Shown one piece after another: positions 18,777 through 30,451 of a stretch of DNA of 64,000 nucleotides (within the stretch, counting starts at the first letter, position 1; each line of letters begins with the position of its first letter). The stretch is from the NCBI RefSeq assembly GCF_000196435.1, contig NC_010161.1, forward strand, positions 1,786,001-1,850,000. Reading direction: 5' to 3'. The DNA comes from Bartonella tribocorum CIP 105476. GTDB lineage: Bacteria; Pseudomonadota; Alphaproteobacteria; Rhizobiales; Rhizobiaceae. The position numbers were made by a program, and so were the translations under genes. The notes beneath the pieces were generated by a model, which had not been told where the DNA came from, ran no database searches, and was given only the letters and a program-made list of their open reading frames with translations.

Positions 18777-18878
18777 ACAACAAAATCAATCACAATATTA
18801 CATCACATAAATTTATAAAAGTGTTCAGGAATAAAAGCTCTTATGCATTGCATTCCAAGATATTTGTGAGTTCAAAAA

Positions 18879-20706
<1,828 letters not shown>

Positions 20707-20714
<8 letters not shown>

Positions 20715-21879
20715 CAACGTGGATGAAAAAAATATTAACGATCGCGATACAATAAAAAATGCTCAAGGAAAAAGTCAACAAAGCAATGTAGGCAAAGCAA
20801 TCGCTCTTGTTATTCTTTTCAGTGTCTGTCTTTATTTAGCCTATTCAACGCTTGTTACAGACAAAAAACAACCGATTGAATCTTCAAAAGAAGCATCAAA
20901 AGAAGGTAAAGTTATTAAACAAACAGAACTTTTTCGTCCTGCCCAGCCTGCTCCTCCCTCCGTTGAACCGGCTCACAGAAAGAACGCTCTGTTACCCAAA
21001 GTCGAGCTACCAACCCCCAACATCAATCAATTAAATTCTGATGATCCCCTGTTGGAAGCAGCACAACGTGCTCCTGTATTAGCTTACGCGAATACACAAC
21101 AAGGCAAAACAAATTCACAAGCAAATAACGGCACTTTGCCACATCAACTTGAAAGCAAGCCTGATGAGACAACACAGCGCTTCAATCATCTTCTCAAACC
21201 TACAGTGCTTGAAGGTATTCGTGCTTCAACCCTTGGCAATCGAAATTATATCATCACGATGGGAACTTCTATCCCTTGTATCTTAGAAACCGCCATCAAT
21301 AGTGATCAACAAGGGTTTGCCAGTTGTATCGTTTCCAGAGATATTTTATCAGACAATGGTCGCGTTGTTCTTCTTGATAAAGGTACCCAAATTGTTGGTG
21401 AATATCGCGCCGGTTTGAAAAAAGGCCAAAAACGTCTCTTTGTGCTATGGAATAGAGCAAAAACCCCCAATGGTATCATTATATCCTTAGCTTCACCGGC
21501 AACAGACAGTTTAGGGCGTTCTGGTATTGACGGTGATATTGATAATCATTGGTTAGAGAGGATTGGATCTGCACTTCTTGTATCCCTCATAAAAGATGCA
21601 ACAAGCTATGCCAATAAACGTTTATCAAAAAAGCAAGACAAAGAAGAGAATGAAACAATCTCTTCAGGGCAAAACATTGCAAATATTATTGTCGAAAATT
21701 ACGCGAATATTCCTCCAACTTTATCCAAAAACCAAGGTGAAATGGTGAATGTTTTTGTTGCCCGCGATTTAGATTTTTCCAGCGTTTATAAATTGAAAGT
21801 CATCGAAAACAAAAAGCAGATCATCAATCGGGCTGTTTCAAGAAACTTTTACAAGAATTCTGCGATACCTTTAAAATGA
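20707..21879 (+). CDS. virB10: VirB10 channel-forming protein, 390 aa
   Basis: Spans both membranes and senses the ATP state of the energy components. Short cytoplasmic N-terminus, one inner-membrane helix (AIALVILFSVCLYLAYSTL), a Pro-rich periplasmic linker (RPAQPAPPSVEP), and the C-terminal beta-barrel domain with PCILETAINSDQQGFASCIV and GTQIVGEYRAGLKKGQKRLF. The end NQGEMVNVFVARDLDFSSVY is typical of the family. Starts within the virB9 stop codon region and overlaps virB11 by four bases. Confidence 0.96.
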
Positions 21880-22946
21880 ATCCAAATTTACGCACCATGA
21901 ATGATGAAGCAGTCGCGATTGTTCTCACAAAACTTGAACCTATCAGTACTTTTTTGAGAGATGAGGGTCTTTTTGAAATTGTTATCAATCGTCCCTATCA
22001 AGTGATGACGGAAGGAATTGATGGGTGGAAAACGATAGAAGCACCTGCTCTCTCTTTTAATGAACTGATGGGAATTGCGAAAGTTGTCGCGTCCTATTCT
22101 AAGCAAAATATATCAGATAGGAATCCAATATTATCAGCGACTCTCCCAGGCAATGAGCGCATTCAAATTGTCATTCCACCCGCTGTCGAAAAAGACACAA
22201 TTAGTATGACAATTCGTAAACCATCGTCGCAGAGTTTTTCTCTCGAAGAGCTTGCCAATAAAGGTCTCTTCTCATTATGTGAGCAGGTCTCTTTCACACC
22301 ATTGAATGATTATCATGCGCGTTTTAACGAACTCAAAATCATCGAGCATAATCTAGCCAATGCCTACTGCAATAAAGACTTTGTTTCCTTTTTAAATCAG
22401 GCTGTAAAATGCCAAAAAAATATTCTGATTGCAGGAAAAACTGGTTCGGGTAAAACAACATTATCAAAGGCATTAATTGCAAAAATTCCTCAAGACGAGC
22501 GTATTATCACCATTGAAGACACACAGGAATTGGTGATACCGCACCCTAACCATGTCTCGATGATCTATTCAAAAGATGGACAAGGCTTAGCTTCTGTTGG
22601 TCCCAAAGAATTACTTGAATCATCTTTACGGATGCGTCCTGATCGTATTCTTTTGCAAGAGCTTCGAGATGGTACAGCCTTTTATTATATCCGCAATGTC
22701 AATTCAGGCCACCCAGGTTCCATTACGACCGTTCATGCATCAACAGCCCTTGCAGCCTTTGAACAAATGACCCTTTTGGTCAAAGAAAGTGAAGGAGGGG
22801 GGGATTTAGAGCGTGATGATATTCGAGGTTTATTGATTTCAATGATTGATATTATCATCCAATGCAAACGGGTTGAAGGAAAATTTAAGGTCACAGAAAT
22901 TTATTATGATCCCTTCAAGCAACGTAACATTTTTGGCGGTGACTAA
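21876..22946 (+). CDS. virB11: VirB11 hexameric traffic ATPase, 356 aa
   Basis: A peripheral inner-membrane ATPase that powers secretion. N-terminal domain, then Walker A AGKTGSGKTT at about residues 186-195, the Asp/His-box region IITIEDTQEL, Walker B RPDRILLQELRDG, and the motif GHPGSITTVHAS. ATG overlaps the virB10 stop (ATGA). Last gene of the structural operon; the FIC antitoxin starts 62 bases later. Confidence 0.97.
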   Translation: MNPNLRTMNDEAVAIVLTKLEPISTFLRDEGLFEIVINRPYQVMTEGIDGWKTIEAPALSFNELMGIAKVVASYSKQNISDRNPILSATLPGNERIQIVIPPAVEKDTISMTIRKPSSQSFSLEELANKGLFSLCEQVSFTPLNDYHARFNELKIIEHNLANAYCNKDFVSFLNQAVKCQKNILIAGKTGSGKTTLSKALIAKIPQDERIITIEDTQELVIPHPNHVSMIYSKDGQGLASVGPKELLESSLRMRPDRILLQELRDGTAFYYIRNVNSGHPGSITTVHASTALAAFEQMTLLVKESEGGGDLERDDIRGLLISMIDIIIQCKRVEGKFKVTEIYYDPFKQRNIFGGD

Positions 22947-23008
22947 GACAAGATCATATCGGTTGAAGGCTCTTTTAAAGCAATGATTGTCCATAAAAGG
23001 AAAAATAC

Positions 23009-23224
23009 ATGAAAACCAAAACAACAGAAAACAGAGAAAACCTTTTATCAATGTCAGCAGAAGAATTAAAACAACGCCGCCAAACCGTTGATGCCGCCAT
23101 CAACACCCATGCGATAGAGGGAATAAAGCTTCATTCCACAACGCTCAAAATTTTAGAAAAATATGCAAAAGGGAATATTTCACTCGAGGAATTTAACACT
23201 CTTATGGACAACGCTAGATTATAA
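23009..23224 (+). CDS. biaA: FIC antitoxin of the VbhA/BiaA class, 71 aa
   Basis: A small helical protein that in this class holds an inhibitory glutamate in the active site of a partner FIC protein. The class I inhibition motif [S/T]xxxE[G/N] is present as THAIEG. Flanking sequence also fits the family (MSAEELKQRRQTVDAAIN before it, KYAKGNISLEEFNTLMDNA after). AAAGGA precedes the ATG. The stop is ten bases before the bepA start, so the pair is a toxin-antitoxin-like operon. It is intact even though the adjacent FIC motif is degenerate. Confidence 0.85.
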   Translation: MKTKTTENRENLLSMSAEELKQRRQTVDAAINTHAIEGIKLHSTTLKILEKYAKGNISLEEFNTLMDNARL

Positions 23225-23234
23225 GGAGATGACA

Positions 23235-24869
23235 ATGCCAAAAGCCAAAGAAAAAACCAAAAATATAGAGACATCTTCTCCTCATCATTATGTCTATCCG
23301 AACACCACAACACTCAAAAATAAATATGGAATAACAAACTTTGACGCTTTTACTGCAAAATATACGCATGATACAGCAAAAGCCATAGTTAACCTGCGTG
23401 AAGCCCCCCTACCAGAAAAATTTGATAGCTCCTATCTATGCTCTATTCACCATCAATTGTTTAAAAATACCTTTGAATGGGCAGGACAGCCCCGCAATGT
23501 TCCCTTTACATTTTTAGACGAAAGCGTTACCGCCATGCCAGAGATGAAAAGGGCGGAATGGAACAATGTTTTTGCGAATGATGATGAGATTGAAGAAGGT
23601 TTACAAACATTAAATAAAACACTTGCAGAAAAAAACGCTTTGAGAAGCTTAACGCGCGAAGATTTTATTTCAGAAGCCGTACCACTCTTTGTCTCTCTCA
23701 AAAATATACGTCCATTCATAAATGGGAATGAACATACAATACACCTCTTTTTTGAAAAGCTTGCTCAAGCAGCAGAGCATCAGCTTGATTTTTCACTTGT
23801 TACAAAAGAACGCATGCTGGTTGCTAGTGTTGCAGCAATACAAAATGACAATCTAGAACCGATGCAACATCTGTTTGAAGATATCTCCAATCCCCAAAAA
23901 ATTCATCTTTTAAAAGAATTCATGAGCAATATGAAAGAACTTGGACGCGATATTAATGATCGTTCTGTTATGGTCACAAAGGAAGGTGAAACTTACACGG
24001 GCACCTATAGGGGGGCTGGTCATGATAGCCTTGCTTTCAATGTGAATGGCGCTTACATCATCGGTGATAAAGAAGATCTCACACCAGAACAACTCAAAAC
24101 ATTAAAGCCTGGTGATAAATTTACCTTCACTGCCTCACAAACCCAAGAGTTAAAAAATATTCTCATTCCTAAAGAAACATTAGCGCCTTTATCAAAAACT
24201 GAAAAAGCTGAAATGATTGCAAAAGATGCCTGTGTCCACACCGCTCGAAACCAAATCCAACGATTGTCAAAAACTGTTTATGACAACGCAAAAACATTAG
24301 ACAAAAAGATGGTTGCGATTATTAAAAATCCAGCCTTAGGTCAGCAACTTGCAGAGCAGATTGAGAGGTCACCCGACTCTGTTGCTCATCTTGCCGGTTT
24401 CAGTTTATGTGGACTCCAAAATCAGGCACGTGCAAACGCTAAAAATCATCTTGAGATGCTCTGTAGTGCTGTTGCAAATTTCGCGCATGCTGTCAAACAT
24501 GCGGAGAAAGAAATTACGCAAGAACATGCAACAGAACAGAAACGCCGTGCAACCACAGTAGAAATGCCCAGTAAAAGCTTGCAAGATCTCTTCACCTTGC
24601 CAAAAGAATTACAGCAAGAATCTTTAGCAAAAAATCTTGGACTTCAAAAAGAGCTGAGCAATCTTGTAAAAAACATCAATAGCCGCCTCTCAGCAACTGA
24701 ACATAAAGCTGTCAAAAATAATGATTACGAAACATTGGCTCAAAGTATTGGTGTCTCAGAAAATAAAGCCAAGCAAATTACACAAACCGTTAAGCAAGCC
24801 AAAGAAGTACACCAGCAAGCCTGCACGCGCACAGTTAACCATTCAAATGTACTCGCTATAGCCAGCTAA
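23235..24869 (+). CDS. bepA: FIC-OB-BID effector in bepA position, FIC motif degenerate, 544 aa
   Basis: A secreted effector of VirB/D4. The domains are an N-terminal FIC fold (about 20-230, with TTTLKNKYGI and FEWAGQPRNVPFTF), a small OB fold (about 245-320), and a BID secretion domain (about 345-440), followed by a charged tail. I chose the ATG at 23235 because AAGGAG precedes it. The FIC loop at residues 159-170 reads RPFINGNEHTIH where the canonical motif is HxFx[DE]GNGRxxR. His is replaced by Arg, the acidic residue by Asn, Gly by Glu and both Arg by His, so AMP transfer should be lost. Length equals that of B. henselae BepA as I remember it; the BID and OB parts may still act. Confidence 0.88.
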   Translation: MPKAKEKTKNIETSSPHHYVYPNTTTLKNKYGITNFDAFTAKYTHDTAKAIVNLREAPLPEKFDSSYLCSIHHQLFKNTFEWAGQPRNVPFTFLDESVTAMPEMKRAEWNNVFANDDEIEEGLQTLNKTLAEKNALRSLTREDFISEAVPLFVSLKNIRPFINGNEHTIHLFFEKLAQAAEHQLDFSLVTKERMLVASVAAIQNDNLEPMQHLFEDISNPQKIHLLKEFMSNMKELGRDINDRSVMVTKEGETYTGTYRGAGHDSLAFNVNGAYIIGDKEDLTPEQLKTLKPGDKFTFTASQTQELKNILIPKETLAPLSKTEKAEMIAKDACVHTARNQIQRLSKTVYDNAKTLDKKMVAIIKNPALGQQLAEQIERSPDSVAHLAGFSLCGLQNQARANAKNHLEMLCSAVANFAHAVKHAEKEITQEHATEQKRRATTVEMPSKSLQDLFTLPKELQQESLAKNLGLQKELSNLVKNINSRLSATEHKAVKNNDYETLAQSIGVSENKAKQITQTVKQAKEVHQQACTRTVNHSNVLAIAS

Positions 24870-25014
24870 GAACAGATAAAACCTTCCTTTGAAGAGAAGC
24901 GCGCATAAACAAAAACGAGTTATTCTTATCTACGCCTTTGCAAAAGAAGTATTACACATCTGAAAAAAAGAGCATTTCACAGCAAATTCTAAAGAGAATT
25001 GAAAGCAAAATACA

Positions 25015-26931
25015 ATGAAATATACCAAGACACAAATGGTCCTTATTTTAATCCCTATTGCTTTAGGTACTTTAACGATATTCCTTGTCCCTCATTTTTT
25101 GTTGTTGATAACAAATGGACTAAAGAGTAATCAAATTTATTGGACTCTTCGTTCAGAGCCTTTATTAATCTTAGTACTAACAGCTGCTATTTCATTGTTA
25201 TACAGTCTCTCTCAAAAACTACACCTACGTAAAACAATTACTTTTGTCTCCGTTGTCTTTTTTGGAACCATTGCTCTTTACTATGTTGGGAGTGAAATAA
25301 AACGCTTAAGTCCCTATGTTGGTCAACAAGGAATAACGTGGAGTTATGCGCTTCAATTTATGGATCCTATGGTTGTCTTTGGCATCATCATTGGTACTTT
25401 TTTTTCTCTCATTCAATTCATTACAACCTCTCCACCTAAAAATAAGGTCAAGCGTGCCAAAAAAGAGGTTTTTGGGGGAGCGGCATGGATGGATTTAAGA
25501 GAAGCAGCAAAAATCTTTCCTGCCGATGGGCAAATTGTTGTGGGGGAAAGATACCGTGTTGATCAAGATAATGTATGCAAAATTCCATTTGCACCTGGCA
25601 ATAAAACAACATGGGGGAAAGGTGGAGCAGTACCTTTGCTAACCTTTAATCTTGATTTTGGTTCAACCCATATGATCTTTTTTGCTGGTTCTGGTGGTTA
25701 TAAAACCACAAGTACAGTAATTCCTACGTGTTTAACCTATCCAGGGTCTATTATTTGTCTTGATCCTTCAACAGAAGTTGCCCCAATCGTCAAATTTGCT
25801 CGTCAAAAGATGGGCAATAGAAATGTTATTATTCTTGATCCTAATTCACTTTTAACAAAAAGTTTTAATGTCATCGATTGGCTTTTAGACGACAGTGTAC
25901 CCCGCACACAACGTGAAGCAAATATTGTTAGCTTTTCCAAATTGCTTCTCACGGATAAAAAATCAGACAATTCTTCGGCGGAATATTTCTCGACACAAGC
26001 CCATAATCTTTTAACGGCTCTTCTTGCTCATGTGATATTTTCTGATGAATATGAAGACCATGAGCGCAACTTAAAAACATTGCGTGGAATTCTCTCTCAA
26101 TCAGAAACAGCTATTATCAATCAATTACGCATGATTCAAGAAACAACCCCTTCTCCTTTTATTCGTGAAATGGTGGGTATTTTTACAGAAATGGCAGAAC
26201 AAACTTTTTCAGGAGTCTATACAACTGCCTCAAAAGACACCCAATGGCTTTCTTTGTCTAATTACGCAGATCTTGTCTGCGGTGATGATTTTTCCTCCTC
26301 AGATATTGCCAATGGTAATATAGATGTTTTTCTCAATCTCCCCGCCAGCATTTTAAACAGCTATCCAGCGATAGGACGTGTAATTATTGGTGCCTTTCTC
26401 AATGCTATGGTTACAGCAGACGGTAACTATAAAAAGCGTGTTTTATTTGTCTTAGATGAAGTTGATCTTCTAGGCTATATGAATATTTTAGAAGAAGCTC
26501 GTGATCGTGGACGTAAATACGGCACATCCTTAATGCTCTTTTATCAATCCACGGGTCAGTTGGTCAATCACTTTGGTGAATCAGGGGCACGTTCATGGTT
26601 TGAAAGCTGCTCCTTTGTCAGTTATGCTGCCATTAAAGACCTCCAAACAGCGAAAGAGATTTCAGAACGCTGTGGTCAAATGACCGTTGAAGTCACCGGA
26701 GTAAGCAAATCAAGAGGTTTATCTTTAGGAAAGAGCTCTTACAATATCAATTACCAACAAAGAGCTCTCATTTTACCCCACGAGGTTATTCAAGAAATGC
26801 GTCAAGATGAACAAATTATTCTTATGCAAGGGCAACCTCCCTTGCGATGTGGCCGTGCCATCTATTTCAGAAGAAAAGAAATGTTAGCTGCTTCTGCAAA
26901 AAATCGTTTTGCCCCACAAAAGAAAAACTAG
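25015..26931 (+). CDS. virD4: VirD4 type IV coupling protein, 638 aa
   Basis: An inner-membrane ATPase that recruits BID-domain effectors to the VirB channel. N-terminal membrane helices (MVLILIPIALGTLTIFLV and later segments up to about residue 135), then the TraG/VirD4 domain with FGGAAWMDL, a P-loop FAGSGGYKTTS near residues 223-233 (one residue away from the textbook GxxGxGKS but consistent for this lineage), PGSIICLDPSTE, and Walker B VLFVLDEVDLLGYM near 476-489. No upstream ribosome site stands out. Lies between two FIC effector genes, as in other Bartonella of this lineage. Confidence 0.95.
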   Translation: MKYTKTQMVLILIPIALGTLTIFLVPHFLLLITNGLKSNQIYWTLRSEPLLILVLTAAISLLYSLSQKLHLRKTITFVSVVFFGTIALYYVGSEIKRLSPYVGQQGITWSYALQFMDPMVVFGIIIGTFFSLIQFITTSPPKNKVKRAKKEVFGGAAWMDLREAAKIFPADGQIVVGERYRVDQDNVCKIPFAPGNKTTWGKGGAVPLLTFNLDFGSTHMIFFAGSGGYKTTSTVIPTCLTYPGSIICLDPSTEVAPIVKFARQKMGNRNVIILDPNSLLTKSFNVIDWLLDDSVPRTQREANIVSFSKLLLTDKKSDNSSAEYFSTQAHNLLTALLAHVIFSDEYEDHERNLKTLRGILSQSETAIINQLRMIQETTPSPFIREMVGIFTEMAEQTFSGVYTTASKDTQWLSLSNYADLVCGDDFSSSDIANGNIDVFLNLPASILNSYPAIGRVIIGAFLNAMVTADGNYKKRVLFVLDEVDLLGYMNILEEARDRGRKYGTSLMLFYQSTGQLVNHFGESGARSWFESCSFVSYAAIKDLQTAKEISERCGQMTVEVTGVSKSRGLSLGKSSYNINYQQRALILPHEVIQEMRQDEQIILMQGQPPLRCGRAIYFRRKEMLAASAKNRFAPQKKN

Positions 26932-27185
26932 CTTCCCCATTATAGATATTGAATAAAACAACAAAAAGTCATACATCCCTGTTTTTTAAAAGCCTATAAA
27001 AAAACATCTACATACAAAAAAACAGGGGCAAAAAAATCCATGATTTTTCCTTTTATATTTTGTGAATCGCCTTTCCAGCACCCATGATCTTAAAAAAGTC
27101 TCTATACCCCCCATACACCAACCAATAGCGACACCAATCCCCCCTAAAAAGGAACACATTCCTAAAAAGTTTTTCATATATAACT
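26932..27185. other. spacer after virD4 with a weak minus-strand frame
   Basis: A minus-strand frame at 26986-27177 could encode a 63-residue hydrophobic peptide (GGIGVAIGWCMGGIETFL), but it has no ribosome site, so I do not call it a gene. Nothing else is visible. Confidence 0.35.
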
Positions 27186-27610
27186 TTTAAATACATTGAT
27201 TTATAATGATAATTCATATTTTTGTGTTGAATGAGAGACTCTGTAGCATAAGATTTTCTCATTTCAAATCTGTTCCATGTTGACTCAATCATAACCCTAT
27301 CATTGGCATGTCAAAAGTGGGGTCCTCAAGTAAAGTAGAACTGCACAAGAAAGACATACCTTTTCATAAACCACCTTAAAGTCCAAGGGGTGGTCCGCAA
27401 TATTTTAGCGCTGGCACAAATTGGTGATGCTATCAGCTTCTTTATGAAGCGTAAAATGGGAGCGCTCAATAGATTTTATACACTTTATGAGGATACCATT
27501 ATACCATTCACGAGCATCGTCGCCAAATGGGTATGTTAAAAAATACCTCTTTAAAACAATCCTAAGAAGACGCAACATAATGGCGTTCTATTTTACGCAA
27601 AAAGCACACC
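27186..27610 (+). repeat. integrase-derived repeat, copy H, inside the secretion island
   Basis: Starts TTGATTTATAATGATAAT as in copies A and D, keeps ATTTCAAATCTGTT, AGTCCAAGGGGTGG, TTATGAAGCGTAAAATGGG, GACGCAACATAATGGCGTTCTATTTTACG and other words of copy A in the same order. No frame is open. It lies between virD4 and the second FIC effector, so the family has also reached the effector array. Confidence 0.6.
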
Positions 27611-28311
27611 TCCGCTAAAGAATATAATCAACAAAAGATTTGCCTTTGAGACAAAAAACGCTCAAAATACCCACGCGATAGACAGCCTTTCCCCCAAAAA
27701 AACATCCACGATATACACCAAAATGAATAAAACATTCTTAGACAAGTTTTTCCCCTTTACGATATCATTACGTGTTCTATTTTAACAACTAAGCGCTGAA
27801 AAAACACTTTTTTCCTAGTCCAAAGAAAGTTTTCCCCTCTTATAGATCTTAAAACAGCACAATCAATTAATAAGAGCAACGAACAAAGTTAAAAAACATT
27901 TTATTGCAAACATACCCAAACAAGATGTCCACACAAACCAATAAGAAAAACATAATGGAGAAAAATTCTTGATAATTTCTTTTATCCATAGACTTCCCAA
28001 TCTGAACACTATGCATGAAAAATCCCCAAGCCCTCCGATAACCAAGAGCAATCCCCTCCGCCATATTCACGCCCTTCATCAAGGTGCTCTTGCAAACAAC
28101 TTTTTTAAAGGCAAAACAACGAAAATCTTAAGCAATATTTTCCTTTTTGACCTCTTCCCTCCTCCTTCAAAGGATGAAGATTTCACCCAGAGTCTCTTTA
28201 TCAAAAATCTGTTTTTTCCCCTTATGGGATTCCTACCGCCGTCTTAACTACCAGTATTTTACAGCACAACAGGATCATAAACAAAAGGAAACATCAGAGA
28301 AGCTAAAATAA
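27611..28311. other. intergenic, no supported gene
   Basis: Frames on both strands (27867-28082 minus, 27969-28247 plus) overlap each other and lack start signals. The minus one contains a hydrophobic stretch (FSIMFFLLVCVDILFGYV). I see no repeat copy or RNA gene. Confidence 0.35.
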
Positions 28312-28532
28312 ATGAAAAAAGGAATAGGCATGAAAATAATCGCAACAAAACATTCTGTATCTCTCCTGCTGAAAACCTTTCAAAATCCCCACAAAAGGAT
28401 TGATACAACTATCCGTACACTTGAAGGAAGAGCACTTTCTCTCAAAACACTCAAAATCTCAAAAGAATACGCGAAGGGGAATTTTCACATGCAACGTTTA
28501 AAACGCGCCTCAACCGCCACCCTATCCTTTAA
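28312..28532 (+). pseudogene. broken FIC antitoxin (biaA-like) with two frameshifts
   Basis: Pieces of the antitoxin at 23009-23224 can be read here in order but in different frames. SPAENLSKSPQKD corresponds to MSAEELKQRRQTVD. RIDTTIRTLEG and TLKISKEYAKGNF correspond to VDAAINTHAIEG and TLKILEKYAKGNI. SHATFKTRLNRHPIL then leads to a TAA at 28530-28532. The motif residue four before the Glu is Ile instead of Ser/Thr. The terminal layout (stop, then AAGGAG and the effector start) is the same as in the intact pair, so it is a decayed antitoxin gene. Confidence 0.7.
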
Positions 28533-28543
28533 GGAGAGTTTAT

Positions 28544-30142
28544 ATGTTAGAGCAAAATTATCTATATAAAGGAACCACAACACTCAAAAATAAATATGGC
28601 ATAAAAGACCCTAATAAACTGTATGAACGATGTAACCATGACGTTGTTAAAGAAGCCGTCAACTTTCGCCATGAACCACCTCCACAAAACTTTGATGCCG
28701 CTTATCTAAGCTTAATCCACTGGAGTCTCTTCCACAAAACTTTTGAATGGGCAGGACACACCCGCGATACATCCTTTACATTTGAAGATGGCACCACTGC
28801 CCGCATGCCAGCGATGCGTCCTAAAGGTTATGAAGCTCCTTTTGCGATCGGTCCACAGATAAAAAAAGAACTCAAACAACTTGAAAAAACACTGAATCAG
28901 AAGAACAATTTAAAAGGTTTATCGCACCAAGAATTTGCTGAAAATGCCGCTGACGTTTTTATGGCACTCGAGCACGCACACCCTTTTAGAAAAGGCAATG
29001 GGCGCGCCAATCGAATGTTTATGGAAAAACTGGGACAAGCCGCAGGACATACCGTTGACTTTTCTTTCATCACAAAAGGACGCATGACAACAGCTTGTAT
29101 TGAAGCCATGCAATATGGCAATTCCCAACCGATGAAAGATCTTTTTGAAGATATCACTCATCCACAAAAATCCGTTATTTTAAAAGAATTCATCTCCCAG
29201 ATGAGAGAAGCTGGACTGAATGAAATTAACAATCGTGTTGTTGTTGCTGCAAAGGAAGGAATCCCCTATGAAGGCATCTTTAGAGGCACTTCAGCGGAAG
29301 GGTTTGTTATGGAAATAGAGGGAGCTTTCGTCGTTGGGCACAAAGATGATCTCTCCCCAGAACAGATCAAAACATTACGCAATGGCGACCACCTCTGCTT
29401 TCAAAAAACCAATGTTCAAAATGTAAAAGAAACACTGATCCCAAAAGAAACATTATCCCCTCTCACCCATGAAGCGTTATTCGCAAAGATTTCAAATGAC
29501 GCTTATGTAGAAGCATGCCGAAAAGAAATCGAACATTTATCAAAGACTGTTTATGGTAAAATGCAAGCCTTAAAGACAAAATTGGATATCGTAACAGCCG
29601 CTCCAAACTTAGGAAATCAGTTTGCCGATGAAATTTTAGAAAACCCTCAATCAATTTCTAAATTTGCTGGGCGTAAAATACTTGGCATGAAAAGCTCAAA
29701 TCGCAAGTACGCAGAACAAACTGTTCCACAACTCTGCCAAGCCCTTAAAAATTATGGTACAATAACACAACAAGCAAAAGATACAATTCTAGAACAACAC
29801 CAAAGAGAACAAAATCGCCTAAGCCATTCAGTCGAAAAACCTAAAAAAAATTTACAAAACCTTTTTTCCTTATCAGAAGAACAACAAAGGGAAGCTTTAT
29901 TGCATTCTCCAGCACTACAACAAGAACTCCATACCTTTTCACGTCAACTAAAAAATCGTCTCTCTTCAGAAGAGCATAAAGCCATACACGAAAAAGATCA
30001 TACAAGACTGGCGTGCCTTCTTGGTACATCAGAAAGCAAAGCAAAAGAAATTGCACACACTGTAAAGAATACCAAAGAAGCACAATGTCAAGCCCGCAGC
30101 TTAAAAGTTAGTCGTTCCTCATCACTGGCTCTTACAGGCTAA
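28544..30142 (+). CDS. FIC-OB-BID effector with near-canonical FIC motif, 532 aa
   Basis: A second FIC effector, a paralogue of the bepA-position gene. FIC domain about 10-215, OB fold about 230-305, BID about 330-425 (EACRKEIEHLSKTVYGKMQ, then ISKFAGRKILGMKSSNRKYA), and a C-terminal tail with a second helical region. The FIC loop at residues 146-157 is HPFRKGNGRANR. The catalytic His146, the GNGR anion hole and the final Arg are all kept, but Lys150 replaces the metal-binding Asp/Glu. AAGGAG precedes the ATG. Its antitoxin is a pseudogene. It could be a BepB- or BepI-like effector; I cannot tell which from sequence alone. Confidence 0.88.
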   Translation: MLEQNYLYKGTTTLKNKYGIKDPNKLYERCNHDVVKEAVNFRHEPPPQNFDAAYLSLIHWSLFHKTFEWAGHTRDTSFTFEDGTTARMPAMRPKGYEAPFAIGPQIKKELKQLEKTLNQKNNLKGLSHQEFAENAADVFMALEHAHPFRKGNGRANRMFMEKLGQAAGHTVDFSFITKGRMTTACIEAMQYGNSQPMKDLFEDITHPQKSVILKEFISQMREAGLNEINNRVVVAAKEGIPYEGIFRGTSAEGFVMEIEGAFVVGHKDDLSPEQIKTLRNGDHLCFQKTNVQNVKETLIPKETLSPLTHEALFAKISNDAYVEACRKEIEHLSKTVYGKMQALKTKLDIVTAAPNLGNQFADEILENPQSISKFAGRKILGMKSSNRKYAEQTVPQLCQALKNYGTITQQAKDTILEQHQREQNRLSHSVEKPKKNLQNLFSLSEEQQREALLHSPALQQELHTFSRQLKNRLSSEEHKAIHEKDHTRLACLLGTSESKAKEIAHTVKNTKEAQCQARSLKVSRSSSLALTG

Positions 30143-30210
30143 AAACGTATCAACTTTTACCTTCCAACAGAACTCTTGGTTTCAATCATCTCCTCTCCAT
30201 TGCACACACG

Positions 30211-30451
30211 AATTGTTTTAGAATATTACAAAAAATAGTCCTAAAAATAGATCCTGTAATTTATTATAACTTATTGATAAAATTTCATAAAAAAACTTTA
30301 TAAAAGACATAAATTTCCATTACACACTCACATGAATAGCGCGAAATCTTTGGAAACCATTCAGTTTGATATTCTTCTTTTATCCTAAAAGATATCAAGA
30401 AAGCGGGGAACGTACCAAAGAGGTTTTCTAAAATATTGAAAGGAAACAGCC
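30211..30451 (+). promoter_or_regulatory. conserved bep upstream cassette 1
   Basis: Closely similar to the regions before the next two bep genes. A sigma-70-like promoter is readable: TTGATA (30274-30279), 17 bases, TTTATA (30297-30302). A shared leader of about 140 bases follows (words GAATAGCGCGAAATCTTTGGA, CACCAAAGAGG-like, TATTGAAAGGAAAC), ending in the ribosome site AAAGGA before the GTG at 30452. Confidence 0.6.
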
